DNA of 64,000 nucleotides from Streptomyces sp. GESEQ-4 (GCF_017948455.1 NZ_JAFFSU010000009.1:62001-126000), one strand, 5' to 3'; positions 34,147 to 43,078 are shown, counted from the stretch's first letter. Notes: generated from the sequence alone by a model not told the origin. Translations and numbers: made by a program.

Positions 34147-35148
34147 TCACAGCCACGACAGCGACGCGGCCCGCTCCAGTACGTTCCGTACGGCGGCCGC
34201 GTCGCCCGTTTCTCCCCTCGGCGCCGTCTCCGGCGCGTACCGCCCGCCAACGAGCAGGCAGAAGTCGACGGGGTCGAGGGTGAGTTCGGCCTGTACGGGC
34301 TCGGCGTCGGAGCCCAGCACCCACTCCTCGCCCCCGATGACCGAGAACAGCACCGGGGGCGCGGTGGGTCCGAGGGACAGGCCGAGGACCCGGACGGCGA
34401 GGCGGACCAGCTGCCCCAAGTGCTCCTGGGTCGGCGGCGGGACGGCGAGGCCGAGGGCGCGGCCGATGTCGTCGGTGTGGATCCACGTCTCGAAGGCGCG
34501 CACCAGGAAGTGATCGGCGACGGGCAGCCGCATCCCCATCAACGTCATGGCCCGTGCGGCGAGTTCGGCGTCACGGGCTTCGGGCGTGCCGAGCAGCGCG
34601 TCCGCCTGCGCGGCCCAGTCGGCCACGGTCTCCTGGGGCGTACGGCCGTGCTCGTGGGCGATGACATCGGCGGTGCGGCGGTTCCAGGCGTCCTCCCAGG
34701 GCGTGCCCTCCTCGATCCGCGAGGGCGGCACGCGCTCCTCGACGCCCAGCCGGACTGCCAGGTGTTCGTCGGCGGCGAGGAGGTGGGCGACGGTGGCGTG
34801 CGCGTCCCAGTCGTGCACGACCGGTGTGGCCCACCGGCCCTCCAGCTCGGGCAGCAGGGCCTTGAGCCCGGCGACGGCGGCGGCGTAGGGGGCGGCGTGC
34901 GCGGCGGCCCGGAAGGCGGCCGGGCGGGTACGCAGGGCGAGGGAGAGCGCACCGTCGGCCGGCTGTGCGGGAGCGTTCAGCGGCGGCCCGTCCAGGAGTC
35001 GTACCGTCTCCCGCAGCCGTGCCGCCTCGGCCGCGCAGCTCTCGCACCCGGCCAGGTGCGTCCGGACCGTCCGCTCGTCGGCCGGGTCGAGGACACCGAA
35101 GCCCCAGGCGACGAGCAGGTCACGTACCGCATCGTGATCGTCGGTCAT
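34147..35148 (-). CDS. Zinc-finger anti-sigma domain fused to a mycothiol-dependent isomerase-like (MDMPI) domain
   Basis: 333 residues. The N-terminus has the zinc-binding anti-sigma signature His31-Cys35-Cys38 (THLAGCESC) in a short helical domain. The rest is a DinB-fold mycothiol-dependent maleylpyruvate isomerase-like domain, with HDWDAHATVAHLLAADEH, VRAFETWIHTDDIGRAL and a C-terminal beta-rich tail. No membrane segment is present, so this is a soluble anti-sigma. It lies 60 bp downstream of the ECF sigma gene and should hold it inactive. The attached domain suggests control by thiol or ligand state, which is inference. Confidence 0.82.
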   Translation of the reverse strand: MTDDHDAVRDLLVAWGFGVLDPADERTVRTHLAGCESCAAEAARLRETVRLLDGPPLNAPAQPADGALSLALRTRPAAFRAAAHAAPYAAAVAGLKALLPELEGRWATPVVHDWDAHATVAHLLAADEHLAVRLGVEERVPPSRIEEGTPWEDAWNRRTADVIAHEHGRTPQETVADWAAQADALLGTPEARDAELAARAMTLMGMRLPVADHFLVRAFETWIHTDDIGRALGLAVPPPTQEHLGQLVRLAVRVLGLSLGPTAPPVLFSVIGGEEWVLGSDAEPVQAELTLDPVDFCLLVGGRYAPETAPRGETGDAAAVRNVLERAASLSWL

Positions 35149-35208
35149 CGCGCGCTCCTCCCCGTGCCTGTTCGTGGTGCCTGTCCGTTGCGAGTACCCC
35201 TCCCGCCA

Positions 35209-35814
35209 TCATGCGCCCCTTTCGAGCGCCGGGTCGGGTGGGTCGGCCAAAGTTTCCGCCAAGGTGCGCAGGGCGGTGCGCAGCCGGGTCTTGGCCGTGC
35301 CCTCGGGTATACCCAGCTCCACGGCGGCCTGTCGGTAGGTGCGGCCGGCGAAGTAGGCGAGGTGGACGACCTCCCGTTGCGGCTGCGGTAGTTCGGCGAG
35401 CGCGGAGTGCAGCAGCAGGGCGCGCTCCCGGTCGACGACCGTCTCGTCGGGGCCGGGTCCGGTGTCGGGGATGGCGTGCAGCGCCAAGTCGTCGGCGCGG
35501 GCGTCCTTGCGGTGCCGGGCCTCGCTGCGCACCCAGTCCACGGCCCGCCGGTGGGAGAGCATGGACAGCCAGGTGCGCAGCGAGCCACGGCGTGCGTCGA
35601 AGGCGTACGGCCTGCTCCACAGCTGGGCGAAGACCTCCTGCGCCACGTCCTCCGCGGCGGCCGGGCTGCGGGTGACCCGCATGGCCACGCGCCGCACCAG
35701 GCCGCCGTACGCGGTGTACGCCTCGGCCAGCGCGGACTCGTCCCCGTAGACCAGCCGCCGGTGCAGCTCCGCGTCTGCGGGCACCTCGACGGACGTATTG
35801 CCCGTGGACTCCAC
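35209..35814 (-). CDS. ECF-family RNA polymerase sigma factor
   Basis: A 201-residue sigma-70 family factor with region 2 (AYTAYGGLVRRVAMRVTRSP, AAEDVAQEVFAQLW, GSLRTWLSMLSHRRAVDWVR) and region 4 (LPQPQREVVHLAYFAGRTYRQAAVELGIPEG, TAKTRLRTAL) but no region 1.1 or 3, as in ECF factors. A GTG start at 35814 fits. It is co-transcribed with the anti-sigma fusion downstream. The regulon is unknown. Confidence 0.92.
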   Translation of the reverse strand: MESTGNTSVEVPADAELHRRLVYGDESALAEAYTAYGGLVRRVAMRVTRSPAAAEDVAQEVFAQLWSRPYAFDARRGSLRTWLSMLSHRRAVDWVRSEARHRKDARADDLALHAIPDTGPGPDETVVDRERALLLHSALAELPQPQREVVHLAYFAGRTYRQAAVELGIPEGTAKTRLRTALRTLAETLADPPDPALERGA

Positions 35815-35871
35815 GGCACCACCACCCCTGGTGCCCCTTCCTAGCGTCCTCGGCGGGCCCGCGCCAGTGGT

Positions 35872-36957
35872 TCAGGAAGACAGGGCGTCCAGCAGCCGGT
35901 CGACGTCGGTCGTCGTGTTGTACAGATGGAAGGCCGCGCGCAGGTTGCCCGCGCGATTGGAAACCTCGATTCCGGCGCTGCTCAGCTCGGTCTGGCGGTG
36001 GCCGAGGCCGGGCACGGAGACGATCGCCGAGCCGGGGGCGGGCACGGGTTCGTGGCCGAGGGAGGCGAGACCGGTGCGGAAGCGGTCGGCGAGGGCCAGG
36101 TCGTGGGCGCGTACGGCGTCCACGCCGATCTCCTCCAGCAGGGCGAGGGAGTGGCGGGCGCCGGCGTAGGCGAAGAGTGCCGGGCTCTCGTCGAACCGCC
36201 GTGCGGAGTGGGCGAGTTCCTCGACCGGTCCGTAGCAGCTGTCCCAGGGCTCCTCTCCCGCGACCCAGCCGGCGAAGAGCGGGGAGAGACCGCCGAGGTC
36301 GTCCGGGACGACCAGGAAGGCGACGCCGCGCGGGCAGACGAGCCATTTGAAGGCGACGGAGGAGACGTAGTCGTAGTCGTTCGCGTCGAGGTCCAGCCAG
36401 CCGGTGGCCTGGGACGCGTCGATGTAGGTGCGCGCCCCGTGCTCGTGCGCGGCGGCGCGGATGGCGGGCAGGTCGGCGATCCGGCCGTCGGCCGACTGCG
36501 CGGCGCTCACCGCGACCAGCGCGGTGCCGGGCCGCACGGAGTCGGCGATCCGCTCCAGCGGCACCGTGCGCACCTTGAGGTCGCCGCGGATGTGGAAGGG
36601 GGTCACCGTGGAGCTGAAGTCGGCCTCGGCGGTGAGGACTTCGGCGCCCGCGGGCAGGGAGGCGGCGATCAGGCCGGTGTAGACGGCGACCGAGGCCCCC
36701 GCCGCCACCCGGCGGCCGGGCACCCTGGTCAGGCGCGCGAAGGAGGCGCGGGCGGCCTCGACGTCGGCGAACATGTCGGTCGGCCGCCCGGCCGCCGAGG
36801 CCTCCACGGCAGCCTGCATGGCGGCCACCGTACGGGCCGGCATCAGGCCGGTGCTCGCGGTGTTGAGGTAGGTGCTCTTCGGGGCGAACTCGGAACGGAC
36901 CAGGCTCTCGAAGGTCTCCATGACTCCACTCTGGGCCCCGATGAAGTCGTAGTCCAT
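35872..36957 (-). CDS. Class V PLP-dependent aminotransferase/desulfurase-fold protein
   Basis: A 361-residue fold-type I enzyme of the cysteine desulfurase/isopenicillin-N-epimerase-like group. It has YLNTASTGLMPARTVAAM near the start, YIDASQATGWLDLD and the PLP lysine in YVSSVAFKWLVCPRG. No catalytic cysteine loop typical of IscS is obvious, so a lyase or aminotransferase is more likely than a sulfur donor. It stands alone: 57 bp upstream of the sigma gene on the same strand and 71 bp from the next gene. Function unassigned. Confidence 0.8.
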   Translation of the reverse strand: MDYDFIGAQSGVMETFESLVRSEFAPKSTYLNTASTGLMPARTVAAMQAAVEASAAGRPTDMFADVEAARASFARLTRVPGRRVAAGASVAVYTGLIAASLPAGAEVLTAEADFSSTVTPFHIRGDLKVRTVPLERIADSVRPGTALVAVSAAQSADGRIADLPAIRAAAHEHGARTYIDASQATGWLDLDANDYDYVSSVAFKWLVCPRGVAFLVVPDDLGGLSPLFAGWVAGEEPWDSCYGPVEELAHSARRFDESPALFAYAGARHSLALLEEIGVDAVRAHDLALADRFRTGLASLGHEPVPAPGSAIVSVPGLGHRQTELSSAGIEVSNRAGNLRAAFHLYNTTTDVDRLLDALSS

Positions 36958-37028
36958 TGCGTATTTTTACGTGTTACCGCGAAGGAACCCTTATACATAC
37001 CCGCCGACCTGCGGGTTCGGTGCCGATG

Positions 37029-37748
37029 TCAGTGCTGGGGCACCGCGCAGCCGTCGGGACCGCAGGCCTCTGCCTCGTCCGACCCGCCGACGAGCTTGAG
37101 GGACGGCCGCTCGCCCCACGCCTGGGTCAGGGCCTGGGCGAAGGCCTCGGAGGGCTGGGCGCCGGAGACGCCGTACTTGCGGTCGAGGACGAAGAAGGGC
37201 ACCCCGTTCGCACCCAGTTCGGCGGCCTCGCGCTCGTCGGCGCGGACGTCGTCGGCGTAGGCCTCCGGGTCGGCGAGGATCTTGCGGATGTCGGCCGCGA
37301 GGAGCCCGGCCTCCACGGCCAGCTCCACCAGCCGCTCGTCGCCCTCGGTGAAGAGGGAGCGCTCCTCGGCGAAGTTGGCCCGGTAGAAGACCTGGATCAG
37401 CTCGTCCTGCCGGCCCTGTTCCTTGGCGAAGTGGAGCAGCCGGTGCAGGTCGAAGGTGTTGCCGTGGTCCCGGCCGCGGGTGCGGTAGTCGAGCCCTTCG
37501 GCGGCGGCCTGCGCACCGAGGTTGTCCTCACCGGCCTGCGCCTGGGCCTCGCTCATGCCGTACTTCTTGGTGAGCATCGTGATCACGGGCTGGGTGTCGC
37601 CCTTGGCCCGGCCGGGGTCCAGCTCGAAGGACCGGTGCACCACCTCGACCTGGTCCCGGTGCGGGAAGGCCGCGAGCGCCTTCTCGAAGCGGGCCTTGCC
37701 GACGTAGCACCAGGGGCAGGCGATGTCACTCCAGATCTCGACGCGCAT
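37029..37748 (-). CDS. DsbA/FrnE-family thiol oxidoreductase
   Basis: A 239-residue thioredoxin-fold protein of the FrnE type. The active-site CPWC (Cys11-Cys14) follows the first strand, and GVPFFVLDRKYGVSGAQP is the cis-proline region. An extra C-terminal EACGPDGCAVPQH carries a second cysteine pair, which some FrnE proteins have. There is no signal peptide, so it acts in the cytoplasm on disulfide exchange or on polyketide-like substrates as FrnE does. It has no obvious operon partner. Confidence 0.87.
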   Translation of the reverse strand: MRVEIWSDIACPWCYVGKARFEKALAAFPHRDQVEVVHRSFELDPGRAKGDTQPVITMLTKKYGMSEAQAQAGEDNLGAQAAAEGLDYRTRGRDHGNTFDLHRLLHFAKEQGRQDELIQVFYRANFAEERSLFTEGDERLVELAVEAGLLAADIRKILADPEAYADDVRADEREAAELGANGVPFFVLDRKYGVSGAQPSEAFAQALTQAWGERPSLKLVGGSDEAEACGPDGCAVPQH

Positions 37749-37823
37749 GTCTCGGCTCTCTCCAGCTCTTACGGGAACGGAGACTCCCTCCGCCGGAGTG
37801 TGTGAACGTTCAAGCGGCCGTTT

Positions 37824-38315
37824 TCATTCCCCGCCGATCATGAGCTGCAGCCGCAGATGGCTGCTCCCGTCGAACGGCTCCGCGACCCAGCCCCGGCGCC
37901 CGTAGAAGGCCCGGGCCCGCTGGTTGTCGACATGCACATCGAGTACTCCGGTGCGCTTGCCGTCGACCCGCCACTGCTCGACACAGGCCGTGTGCAGGGC
38001 CGTGCCGATGCCGGACCCCCAGTGGTCGGGGTCGACATGGAACTGGAACAGCGTGACCGTTTCCGCGGGGGCGCGCTCAGGAGTGCGGAAGGACGCGACA
38101 CCGGCGATACGGCCGCACTCGACGGCACACAGCACATGGGCGTCCGGCCGCCCGATCACGCCCCGCCAGGCGGCGACCCAGTCGGTGCCGTCGTCCGGCA
38201 CACCGCCCGGGTAGTACGTCGCCCGGGCCCGCGCATGCAACGCGGCGACGGTGTCCGCCTCGGCGGGCAGGACGGTACGGATCACTCGGTTCCCGGTCAG
38301 CGGCTCCCTGATCAT
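37824..38315 (-). CDS. GNAT-family N-acetyltransferase
   Basis: A 163-residue acetyltransferase with the acetyl-CoA loop DPDHWGSGIGTALHTACVEQW, preceded by VTLFQFHVDP and followed by LDVHVDNQRARAFYGRRGW. These are motifs A and B of the GNAT fold. The substrate is not predictable. It is separated from its neighbours by 75 and 51 bp and is probably monocistronic. Confidence 0.87.
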   Translation of the reverse strand: MIREPLTGNRVIRTVLPAEADTVAALHARARATYYPGGVPDDGTDWVAAWRGVIGRPDAHVLCAVECGRIAGVASFRTPERAPAETVTLFQFHVDPDHWGSGIGTALHTACVEQWRVDGKRTGVLDVHVDNQRARAFYGRRGWVAEPFDGSSHLRLQLMIGGE

Positions 38316-38366
38316 GCCACCGAGGACGTGACAGGCCCCCGCTCCGGTTCCGCCGCGACGGCGCCT

Positions 38367-38975
38367 CTAGCTGCCGTCCCTCAGATCCTTCGGCCAGTCC
38401 GGCCTGAACTCGATGTGGTCGTACGTCACCACACACCCCTCCCCCATCGGCGACTGCGACATGAAGCCGACCAGGGCAGCGCCCGTCTCCTCCGCGTCGC
38501 CCAGCGTGAACAGCCGCACGAAGGTCCAGCGTTCACCGTCACGGGAGGCATGGAAGGCGAAGGAACGGCCGGTCCGGCTCACCCGGAGCCAGACCGAACT
38601 GCCCTCCACAGCGAAGGAGTTGGCGTCATCGGAGTGCCCCCGGGTCACCACCGTGCACACGGTCGGCACATCCGGGGAGTACTCCAGACACAACTTCGCC
38701 CAGGCCCGCTCCCCGACATGGACGTACAACACCCCCGCGTCAAAGGCCGCGGCAAACCCGACGGTGACCCGAGCGATCAGCTGAAAGTCCCCCACAGGCG
38801 CCCCCAACAACCGCGGCGCATCGGACGCCGGGTCCAGGCCCTCACCGGTGGGCGGCACAAACCGATCCTGCCGCGACCCGGCCCACCCACTGAGGATGCC
38901 GTCCTCGTAGGCCCAATGCCCATCGGGTCCGTAAGTACGGAGGGGGAAAGGCAGTTCGGGAAGTTCCAAGTCCAT
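38367..38975 (-). CDS. DUF1349 concanavalin-like protein
   Basis: A 202-residue soluble protein of the DUF1349/YeeA-like group, predicted to be a beta-sandwich of the concanavalin/glucanase fold. Typical elements are DFQLIARVTVGFAAAFDAGVLYVH, WAKLCLEYSPD, SVWLRVSRTGRSFAFHASRDG and VGFMSQSPMGEGCVVTYDHI. No signal peptide. Molecular role unknown. Confidence 0.82.
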   Translation of the reverse strand: MDLELPELPFPLRTYGPDGHWAYEDGILSGWAGSRQDRFVPPTGEGLDPASDAPRLLGAPVGDFQLIARVTVGFAAAFDAGVLYVHVGERAWAKLCLEYSPDVPTVCTVVTRGHSDDANSFAVEGSSVWLRVSRTGRSFAFHASRDGERWTFVRLFTLGDAEETGAALVGFMSQSPMGEGCVVTYDHIEFRPDWPKDLRDGS

Positions 38976-39005
38976 CCACCAATTGTCTCAGGCCCGGTGA
39001 AGCCA

Positions 39006-39050
39006 CCTAGGGGCGCGGGGAACTGCGCGACAAGCCACAACGAACCCGCA
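39006..39050 (+). repeat. Dispersed GC-rich repeat, copy 2
   Basis: GGGGCGCGGGGAACTGCGCG followed by ACAAGCCACAACGAACCCGCA. It lacks the left hairpin arm (the flank is CCTA) and has one base change (ACAAGCC). It sits 30 bp beyond the stop of the aldehyde dehydrogenase gene, in antisense relative to it. Confidence 0.8.
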
Positions 39051-39079
39051 CCCCGCCAGAAACCCGCACCCCAACGGCG

Positions 39080-40609
39080 CTACCGCTCCAGACGCCCGTT
39101 GAACCGCCGAGGAAGCCCCAGCGGATTCTCATCCCGAAGCTCCGCAGGAAGCAGCGCCGCGGGGGCACCCTGGTAGGCAACCGGCCTCATCCAGCGCTCG
39201 ATCGCTGTACCGCCGACGGAAGTGGACGTCGAGGTCGTCGCCGGGTACGGCCCACCGTGGTGCTGGGCCGGCGCGACGGCGACACCCGTCGGCCATCCGT
39301 TCACCAGCACGCGGCCGGCCAGCGGTGTCAGCTCCGCGAGGATCTCCGCGCCACGGCCCTCACCCGCCGCCTCCTCGGCCGACAGATGAACCGTCGCCGT
39401 GAGGTTGCCGGGCAGGCGGGACAGCACGGCCTGCGCCTGCGCGTCGTCGTCGTAGCGGGCCACCACCGTCACCGGGCCGAAGCACTCCTCCAGGAGCACG
39501 TCGTACGCGCCCTCGCTCGTCAGCTTCTCGGCGGCGACCGCCAGGAAGCCGGGGCTGACGGTGTGCTCGCTCCCGGCGCCCGGCGTCACCGGGGTCTCCA
39601 CGCCGGGGAGCTCGGCACGCTCGGCGACCCCGGCGACGAAGTTGTCCCGCATCCGGTGGTCGAGAAGGACACCGGCGTCTGTGTCGCTGACGGCGTCCGT
39701 GAGCGACTTGACCAGGCCGTCGCCCGCCGCGCCGGACGGCACCAGTACAAGCCCCGGCTTCACGCAGAACTGGCCGACGCCCAGCGTCATGGAGCCCGCG
39801 AGCCCCGTACCGATCGCCTCGGCCCGCTCGGCAGCGGCGGCCTCGGTGATCACGACGGGGTTCAGCGAGCCCAGCTCACCGTGGAAGGGGATCGGCACCG
39901 GCCGCGCGGCAGCCGCATCGAAGAGGGCCCGGCCACCCCGGATCGAACCGGTGAAGCCCGCGGCGGCGACCTGCGGATGCTTGATCAGCTCGATGCCCGC
40001 CTCGAAGCCGTGGACGAGACCGACGACCCCCGCGGGGATGTCGTGCGCCGCGGCGGCGGACCGCAGCACGGCCGCGACCAGCTCGGACAGGCCCGGGTGG
40101 TCGGGGTGTGCCTTGACGACCACCGGGCAGCCCGCCCCCAGCGCGCTCGCGGTGTCGCCGCCGGCGACCGAGAAGGCGAAGGGGAAGTTGGACGCCGAGT
40201 AGACGGCGACGACACCGAGGGGCACCTTGTAGCGGCGCAGGTCCGGGATCGGCGGGGTCGCGGTGGCGTCGGGGTGGTTGATGACGACGTCGAGGAAGGC
40301 GCCCTCGTCGACGATGTCGGCGAAGGCCCGCAGCTGGTAGCAGGTGCGGGCGAGTTCCCCGGTGAGCCGGACCGGACCGAGCGCGGTCTCCGCGTCGGCG
40401 GCCTCGACGAGCTGGTCCTTGGCCGCCTCGAGCCGGTCGGCGGCGGTCCGCAGGAAGGCCGAGCGGACCGTACGGTCGGCCAGGGCCCCGCGCGCGTCGT
40501 GCGCGGCACGGACAGTGGCGTCCACCTCCTGGGCTGTGGCCTCCACCGCAACCTGTTCCCGCTGCTTCCCGGTTCGGGGGTCGACACTCCAGACTGGTGC
40601 TGCTGCCAC
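39080..40609 (-). CDS. NADP-dependent aldehyde dehydrogenase (2-oxoglutarate semialdehyde type)
   Basis: A 509-residue aldehyde dehydrogenase of the group that oxidises 2,5-dioxopentanoate, the end of non-phosphorylative sugar or sugar-acid breakdown. It has YSASNFPFAFSVAGGDTASALGAG, VKAHPDHPGLSEL, the FTGSIRGGRALFDAAAARP loop, FHGELGSLNPVVI and the nucleophile region GVGQFCVKPGL. The GTG at 40609 has GAGGG just upstream and gives the N-terminus AAAPVWSVDPRTGK; an ATG at 40651 is possible but adds an odd 14-residue start. Divergent from the IclR gene, its likely regulator. Confidence 0.87.
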   Translation of the reverse strand: MAAAPVWSVDPRTGKQREQVAVEATAQEVDATVRAAHDARGALADRTVRSAFLRTAADRLEAAKDQLVEAADAETALGPVRLTGELARTCYQLRAFADIVDEGAFLDVVINHPDATATPPIPDLRRYKVPLGVVAVYSASNFPFAFSVAGGDTASALGAGCPVVVKAHPDHPGLSELVAAVLRSAAAAHDIPAGVVGLVHGFEAGIELIKHPQVAAAGFTGSIRGGRALFDAAAARPVPIPFHGELGSLNPVVITEAAAAERAEAIGTGLAGSMTLGVGQFCVKPGLVLVPSGAAGDGLVKSLTDAVSDTDAGVLLDHRMRDNFVAGVAERAELPGVETPVTPGAGSEHTVSPGFLAVAAEKLTSEGAYDVLLEECFGPVTVVARYDDDAQAQAVLSRLPGNLTATVHLSAEEAAGEGRGAEILAELTPLAGRVLVNGWPTGVAVAPAQHHGGPYPATTSTSTSVGGTAIERWMRPVAYQGAPAALLPAELRDENPLGLPRRFNGRLER

Positions 40610-40661
40610 CGCGGGTCCCTCCACACATGTAATGCCGCAGTACTGGGTCATTCACCAGGGT

Positions 40662-40703
40662 CGTTCGATATGCTGAACGCTGTCTCTGATGGTGAATATG
40701 CTG
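40662..40703. promoter_or_regulatory. Candidate IclR operator between aldehyde dehydrogenase and iclR-type gene
   Basis: CGTTC-8nt-GAACG (40662-40666 and 40675-40679) is an inverted repeat around ATATGCTG (40668-40675), and ATATGCTG recurs at 40696-40703, 28 bp away. This is the arrangement of paired half-sites expected for IclR-family regulators, which bind as dimers of dimers. It lies between divergent starts. Confidence 0.45.
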
Positions 40704-40742
40704 TCGGAGACTATTTCCCGTCGAACGAAGGGGTCAAGGGCG

Positions 40743-41516
40743 ATGTCGGCTGGCGAGACGGGGGGCGGAGCGCAGGTCAAGTCCGCGGTGCGGACGGTTG
40801 AACTGCTCGAGTATTTCGCCGGACGCCCGGGAATGCACTCCCTCGCGGCGGTCCAGGAGGCCGTCGGATACCCCAAGTCCAGCCTCTACATGCTACTGCG
40901 CACGCTGGTCGAGCTGGGCTGGGTGGAGACGGACGCGACGGGCACGCGGTACGGGATCGGCGTACGGGCGCTGCTGGTCGGCACGTCGTACATCGACGGG
41001 GACGAGGTGGTCGCGGCGGCCCGTCCGACGCTGGACCGCCTCTCGGACGACACGACGGAAACCATCCACTTGGCCCGCCTGGACGGCACGAACGTCGTCT
41101 ACCTGGCCACCCGCCAGTCCCAGCACTACCTCCGCCCCTTCACGAGAGTCGGCCGCCGCCTCCCGGCCCACTCGACCTCCCTCGGCAAGGCGCTGCTGAG
41201 CACGTACTCGGACGAACAGGTCCGCAAGATGCTCCCGGAGACGCTGCCCGCCCTCACCGAGAACACGATCACCGACCGCGAGAAGCTCATCGAGGAGCTG
41301 CACCAGGTCCGGGAGCAGGGCTTCGCGGTCGACCGCGAGGAGAACACGCTGGGGCTGCGCTGCTTCGGCGTCGCGATCCCCTACCGCACCCCGGCCCGGG
41401 ACGCGATCAGCTGCTCGGTACCGGTGGCGCGGCTGACGCCCGCCCATGAGCAGATGGTGAAGGACGCGCTGTTCGACGCGCGGGACCGGCTGACACTGGC
41501 GACCCGTAGGCTCTGA
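40743..41516 (+). CDS. IclR-family transcriptional regulator
   Basis: From the ATG at 40743 it is 257 residues. An N-terminal winged helix (KSAVRTVELLEYFAGRPGMHSLAAVQEAVGYPKSSLYMLLRTLVELGWVE) precedes a GAF-like effector domain with RLDGTNVVYLATRQS, RVGRRLPAHSTSLGKALLS and REQGFAVDREENTLGLRCFGVAIP. In-frame ATGs at 40689 and 40698 are alternatives but would put the operator inside the coding region. It is divergent from the aldehyde dehydrogenase and probably represses or activates it. Confidence 0.88.
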   Translation: MSAGETGGGAQVKSAVRTVELLEYFAGRPGMHSLAAVQEAVGYPKSSLYMLLRTLVELGWVETDATGTRYGIGVRALLVGTSYIDGDEVVAAARPTLDRLSDDTTETIHLARLDGTNVVYLATRQSQHYLRPFTRVGRRLPAHSTSLGKALLSTYSDEQVRKMLPETLPALTENTITDREKLIEELHQVREQGFAVDREENTLGLRCFGVAIPYRTPARDAISCSVPVARLTPAHEQMVKDALFDARDRLTLATRRL

Positions 41517-41520
41517 CCCC

Positions 41521-41994
41521 ATGGATGTGGTACTCCGCGAGGTTCACGACAGCGATCTGCCCGTCTTCTACCGGCAGATGAACGATCCCGAGGCCTTGTG
41601 GATGGCGGCCTTCACCCCGAAGGACCCGGCCGACCGGGACGCCTTCGACGCCCACTGGAAGCGGATCCGGTCCTTGGCCGGCGTCCTCCACCGCACGGTC
41701 CTGCTGGACGGTGACGTGGTGGGGCACGCGTCGGTGTTCGGGGAGCCGGACGAGCGTGAGGTGACGTACTGGATCGACCGGGCGTACTGGGGGCAGGGTG
41801 TCGCCACGGAGGCCCTTCGGGTGCTGCTCACTCAGGCCCCTGAGCGCCCGTTGTACGCACGGGCCGCGGCGGACAACGCGGGGTCGCTGCGCGTGCTGGA
41901 GCGGTGCGGCTTCCGGCTGACGGGCCGGGAGAGGGGTTTCGCGAACGCGCGGGGCGAGGAGATCGACGAGGTCGTACTGACCCTGGAGAGCTGA
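41521..41994 (+). CDS. GNAT-family acetyltransferase (RimJ-like)
   Basis: A 157-residue acetyltransferase of the RimJ/RimL subgroup. LREVHDSDLPVFYRQMNDPEA begins the domain, YWGQGVATEALRVLL is the acetyl-CoA loop and DNAGSLRVLERCGFRLTGRE is motif B. It begins 5 bp after the iclR-type stop, so it may be co-transcribed. Substrate unknown. Confidence 0.87.
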   Translation: MDVVLREVHDSDLPVFYRQMNDPEALWMAAFTPKDPADRDAFDAHWKRIRSLAGVLHRTVLLDGDVVGHASVFGEPDEREVTYWIDRAYWGQGVATEALRVLLTQAPERPLYARAAADNAGSLRVLERCGFRLTGRERGFANARGEEIDEVVLTLES

Positions 41995-42073
41995 GGCCTC
42001 TCCCCCGTGCGGCGGAGGCGGATCGTCGTGGCGCAGGACGTGCCGGTCGAGCTCCGCACGGGAGCGTGGACGT

Positions 42074-43078
42074 ATGACCACGTCACTCGTCGCCACCAAG
42101 CCCCGCCGGCTCCTCCGTGCCGTCGCCGTCGTCTCCTGCGTGCCGTATCTCGCCCTCAAGGTCGCCTGGGTCGCCGGGAGCCGGGTGGGGATTCCGGACG
42201 GCAGTTCGCTGCTGGAGCACCGGACGTCCATGGCCGTCGCCAACAGTGTCTCCGTGGTGCTGGACAGTGCCGTCATCGTGCTGGCACTGGTGCTGACCCG
42301 GCCGTGGGGGCTGCGGGTGCCCGCGTGGCTGCTGGCGTTTCCGGTGTGGGTCGCCACCGGGCTGCTCGCGCCGATCATGACCGGGTTTCCGTTGCAGCTC
42401 CTCGTGAGGGCGCTCGGCGGGAGCGTGTCCACGGCCGCCGACAGCGGGCGGGAGCCCTTCCTCGACGAGTGGGTGTTCGGGGTCGTGTACACCGGGTTCA
42501 TCGTGCAGGGCCTGGCCCTCGGCGGACTGTTCCTGCTGTACGCCCGCGACCGCTGGGGCCACCTGTGGCGCGGACGCGTGTGGGAACTGCCGCGCAGTAC
42601 GGTCGGCGCCGCCCAGCGCGTCACGGCCGGTGCCGCCGCCGTACTCGCCCTGCTGCCGCTCACCCTGCACCTGCTGTGGGCCTTCGGCGGTACGGCCGGG
42701 CTCAGTGCGGGTCGGGCCGGCGACCGTACCTCCGACTTCTACGTCCTGGAAGCCATGACAGCCCTCTTCCTCGTCGCCGCCGTCACCGGCGCCTGGCTGC
42801 TCGCCTTCCGGAGCGCCCCGGCGCTGCCCGTGACGACGCCGCTCGCCCTCGCCTGGGTCGGTTCGGGTGCCGCCGCCTGCTGGGGCGGCTGGCTGGCGCT
42901 CGCGTCCCTGACGGGGGTGGACGACATCGCCGACCGCCCGACGCCGTTGATGCACCTCGCCTACGCTGGCCAGATGATCGTCGGCATCCTGGTGGCGACC
43001 CTCGGCGCCCACTTCCTCGCGGAGCGGTCCGCCGGGACGAGGGACGGCTCGTCCGCCGCGGCGAAGCAACCGGCGTGA
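42074..43078 (+). CDS. Multi-pass membrane protein of unknown function
   Basis: A 334-residue protein with about seven or eight hydrophobic segments (for example AVIVLALVLTRPWG, VWVATGLLAPIMTGF, VVYTGFIVQGLALGGLFLLY, VGILVATLGAHFLAE). It has no recognisable transporter motif or enzyme signature. It starts after GGGAG and its stop overlaps the GTG of the histidine kinase gene, so it is very likely a membrane partner, sensor component or target of that two-component system. Confidence 0.8.
   Translation: MTTSLVATKPRRLLRAVAVVSCVPYLALKVAWVAGSRVGIPDGSSLLEHRTSMAVANSVSVVLDSAVIVLALVLTRPWGLRVPAWLLAFPVWVATGLLAPIMTGFPLQLLVRALGGSVSTAADSGREPFLDEWVFGVVYTGFIVQGLALGGLFLLYARDRWGHLWRGRVWELPRSTVGAAQRVTAGAAAVLALLPLTLHLLWAFGGTAGLSAGRAGDRTSDFYVLEAMTALFLVAAVTGAWLLAFRSAPALPVTTPLALAWVGSGAAACWGGWLALASLTGVDDIADRPTPLMHLAYAGQMIVGILVATLGAHFLAERSAGTRDGSSAAAKQPA

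Noticed and set aside
34135..34150. GTGAAG-TGAC-CTTCAC hairpin over the stop codons of ectD and the anti-sigma gene
   Set aside because: Only six base pairs and no T-run. Too weak to call a terminator with confidence.
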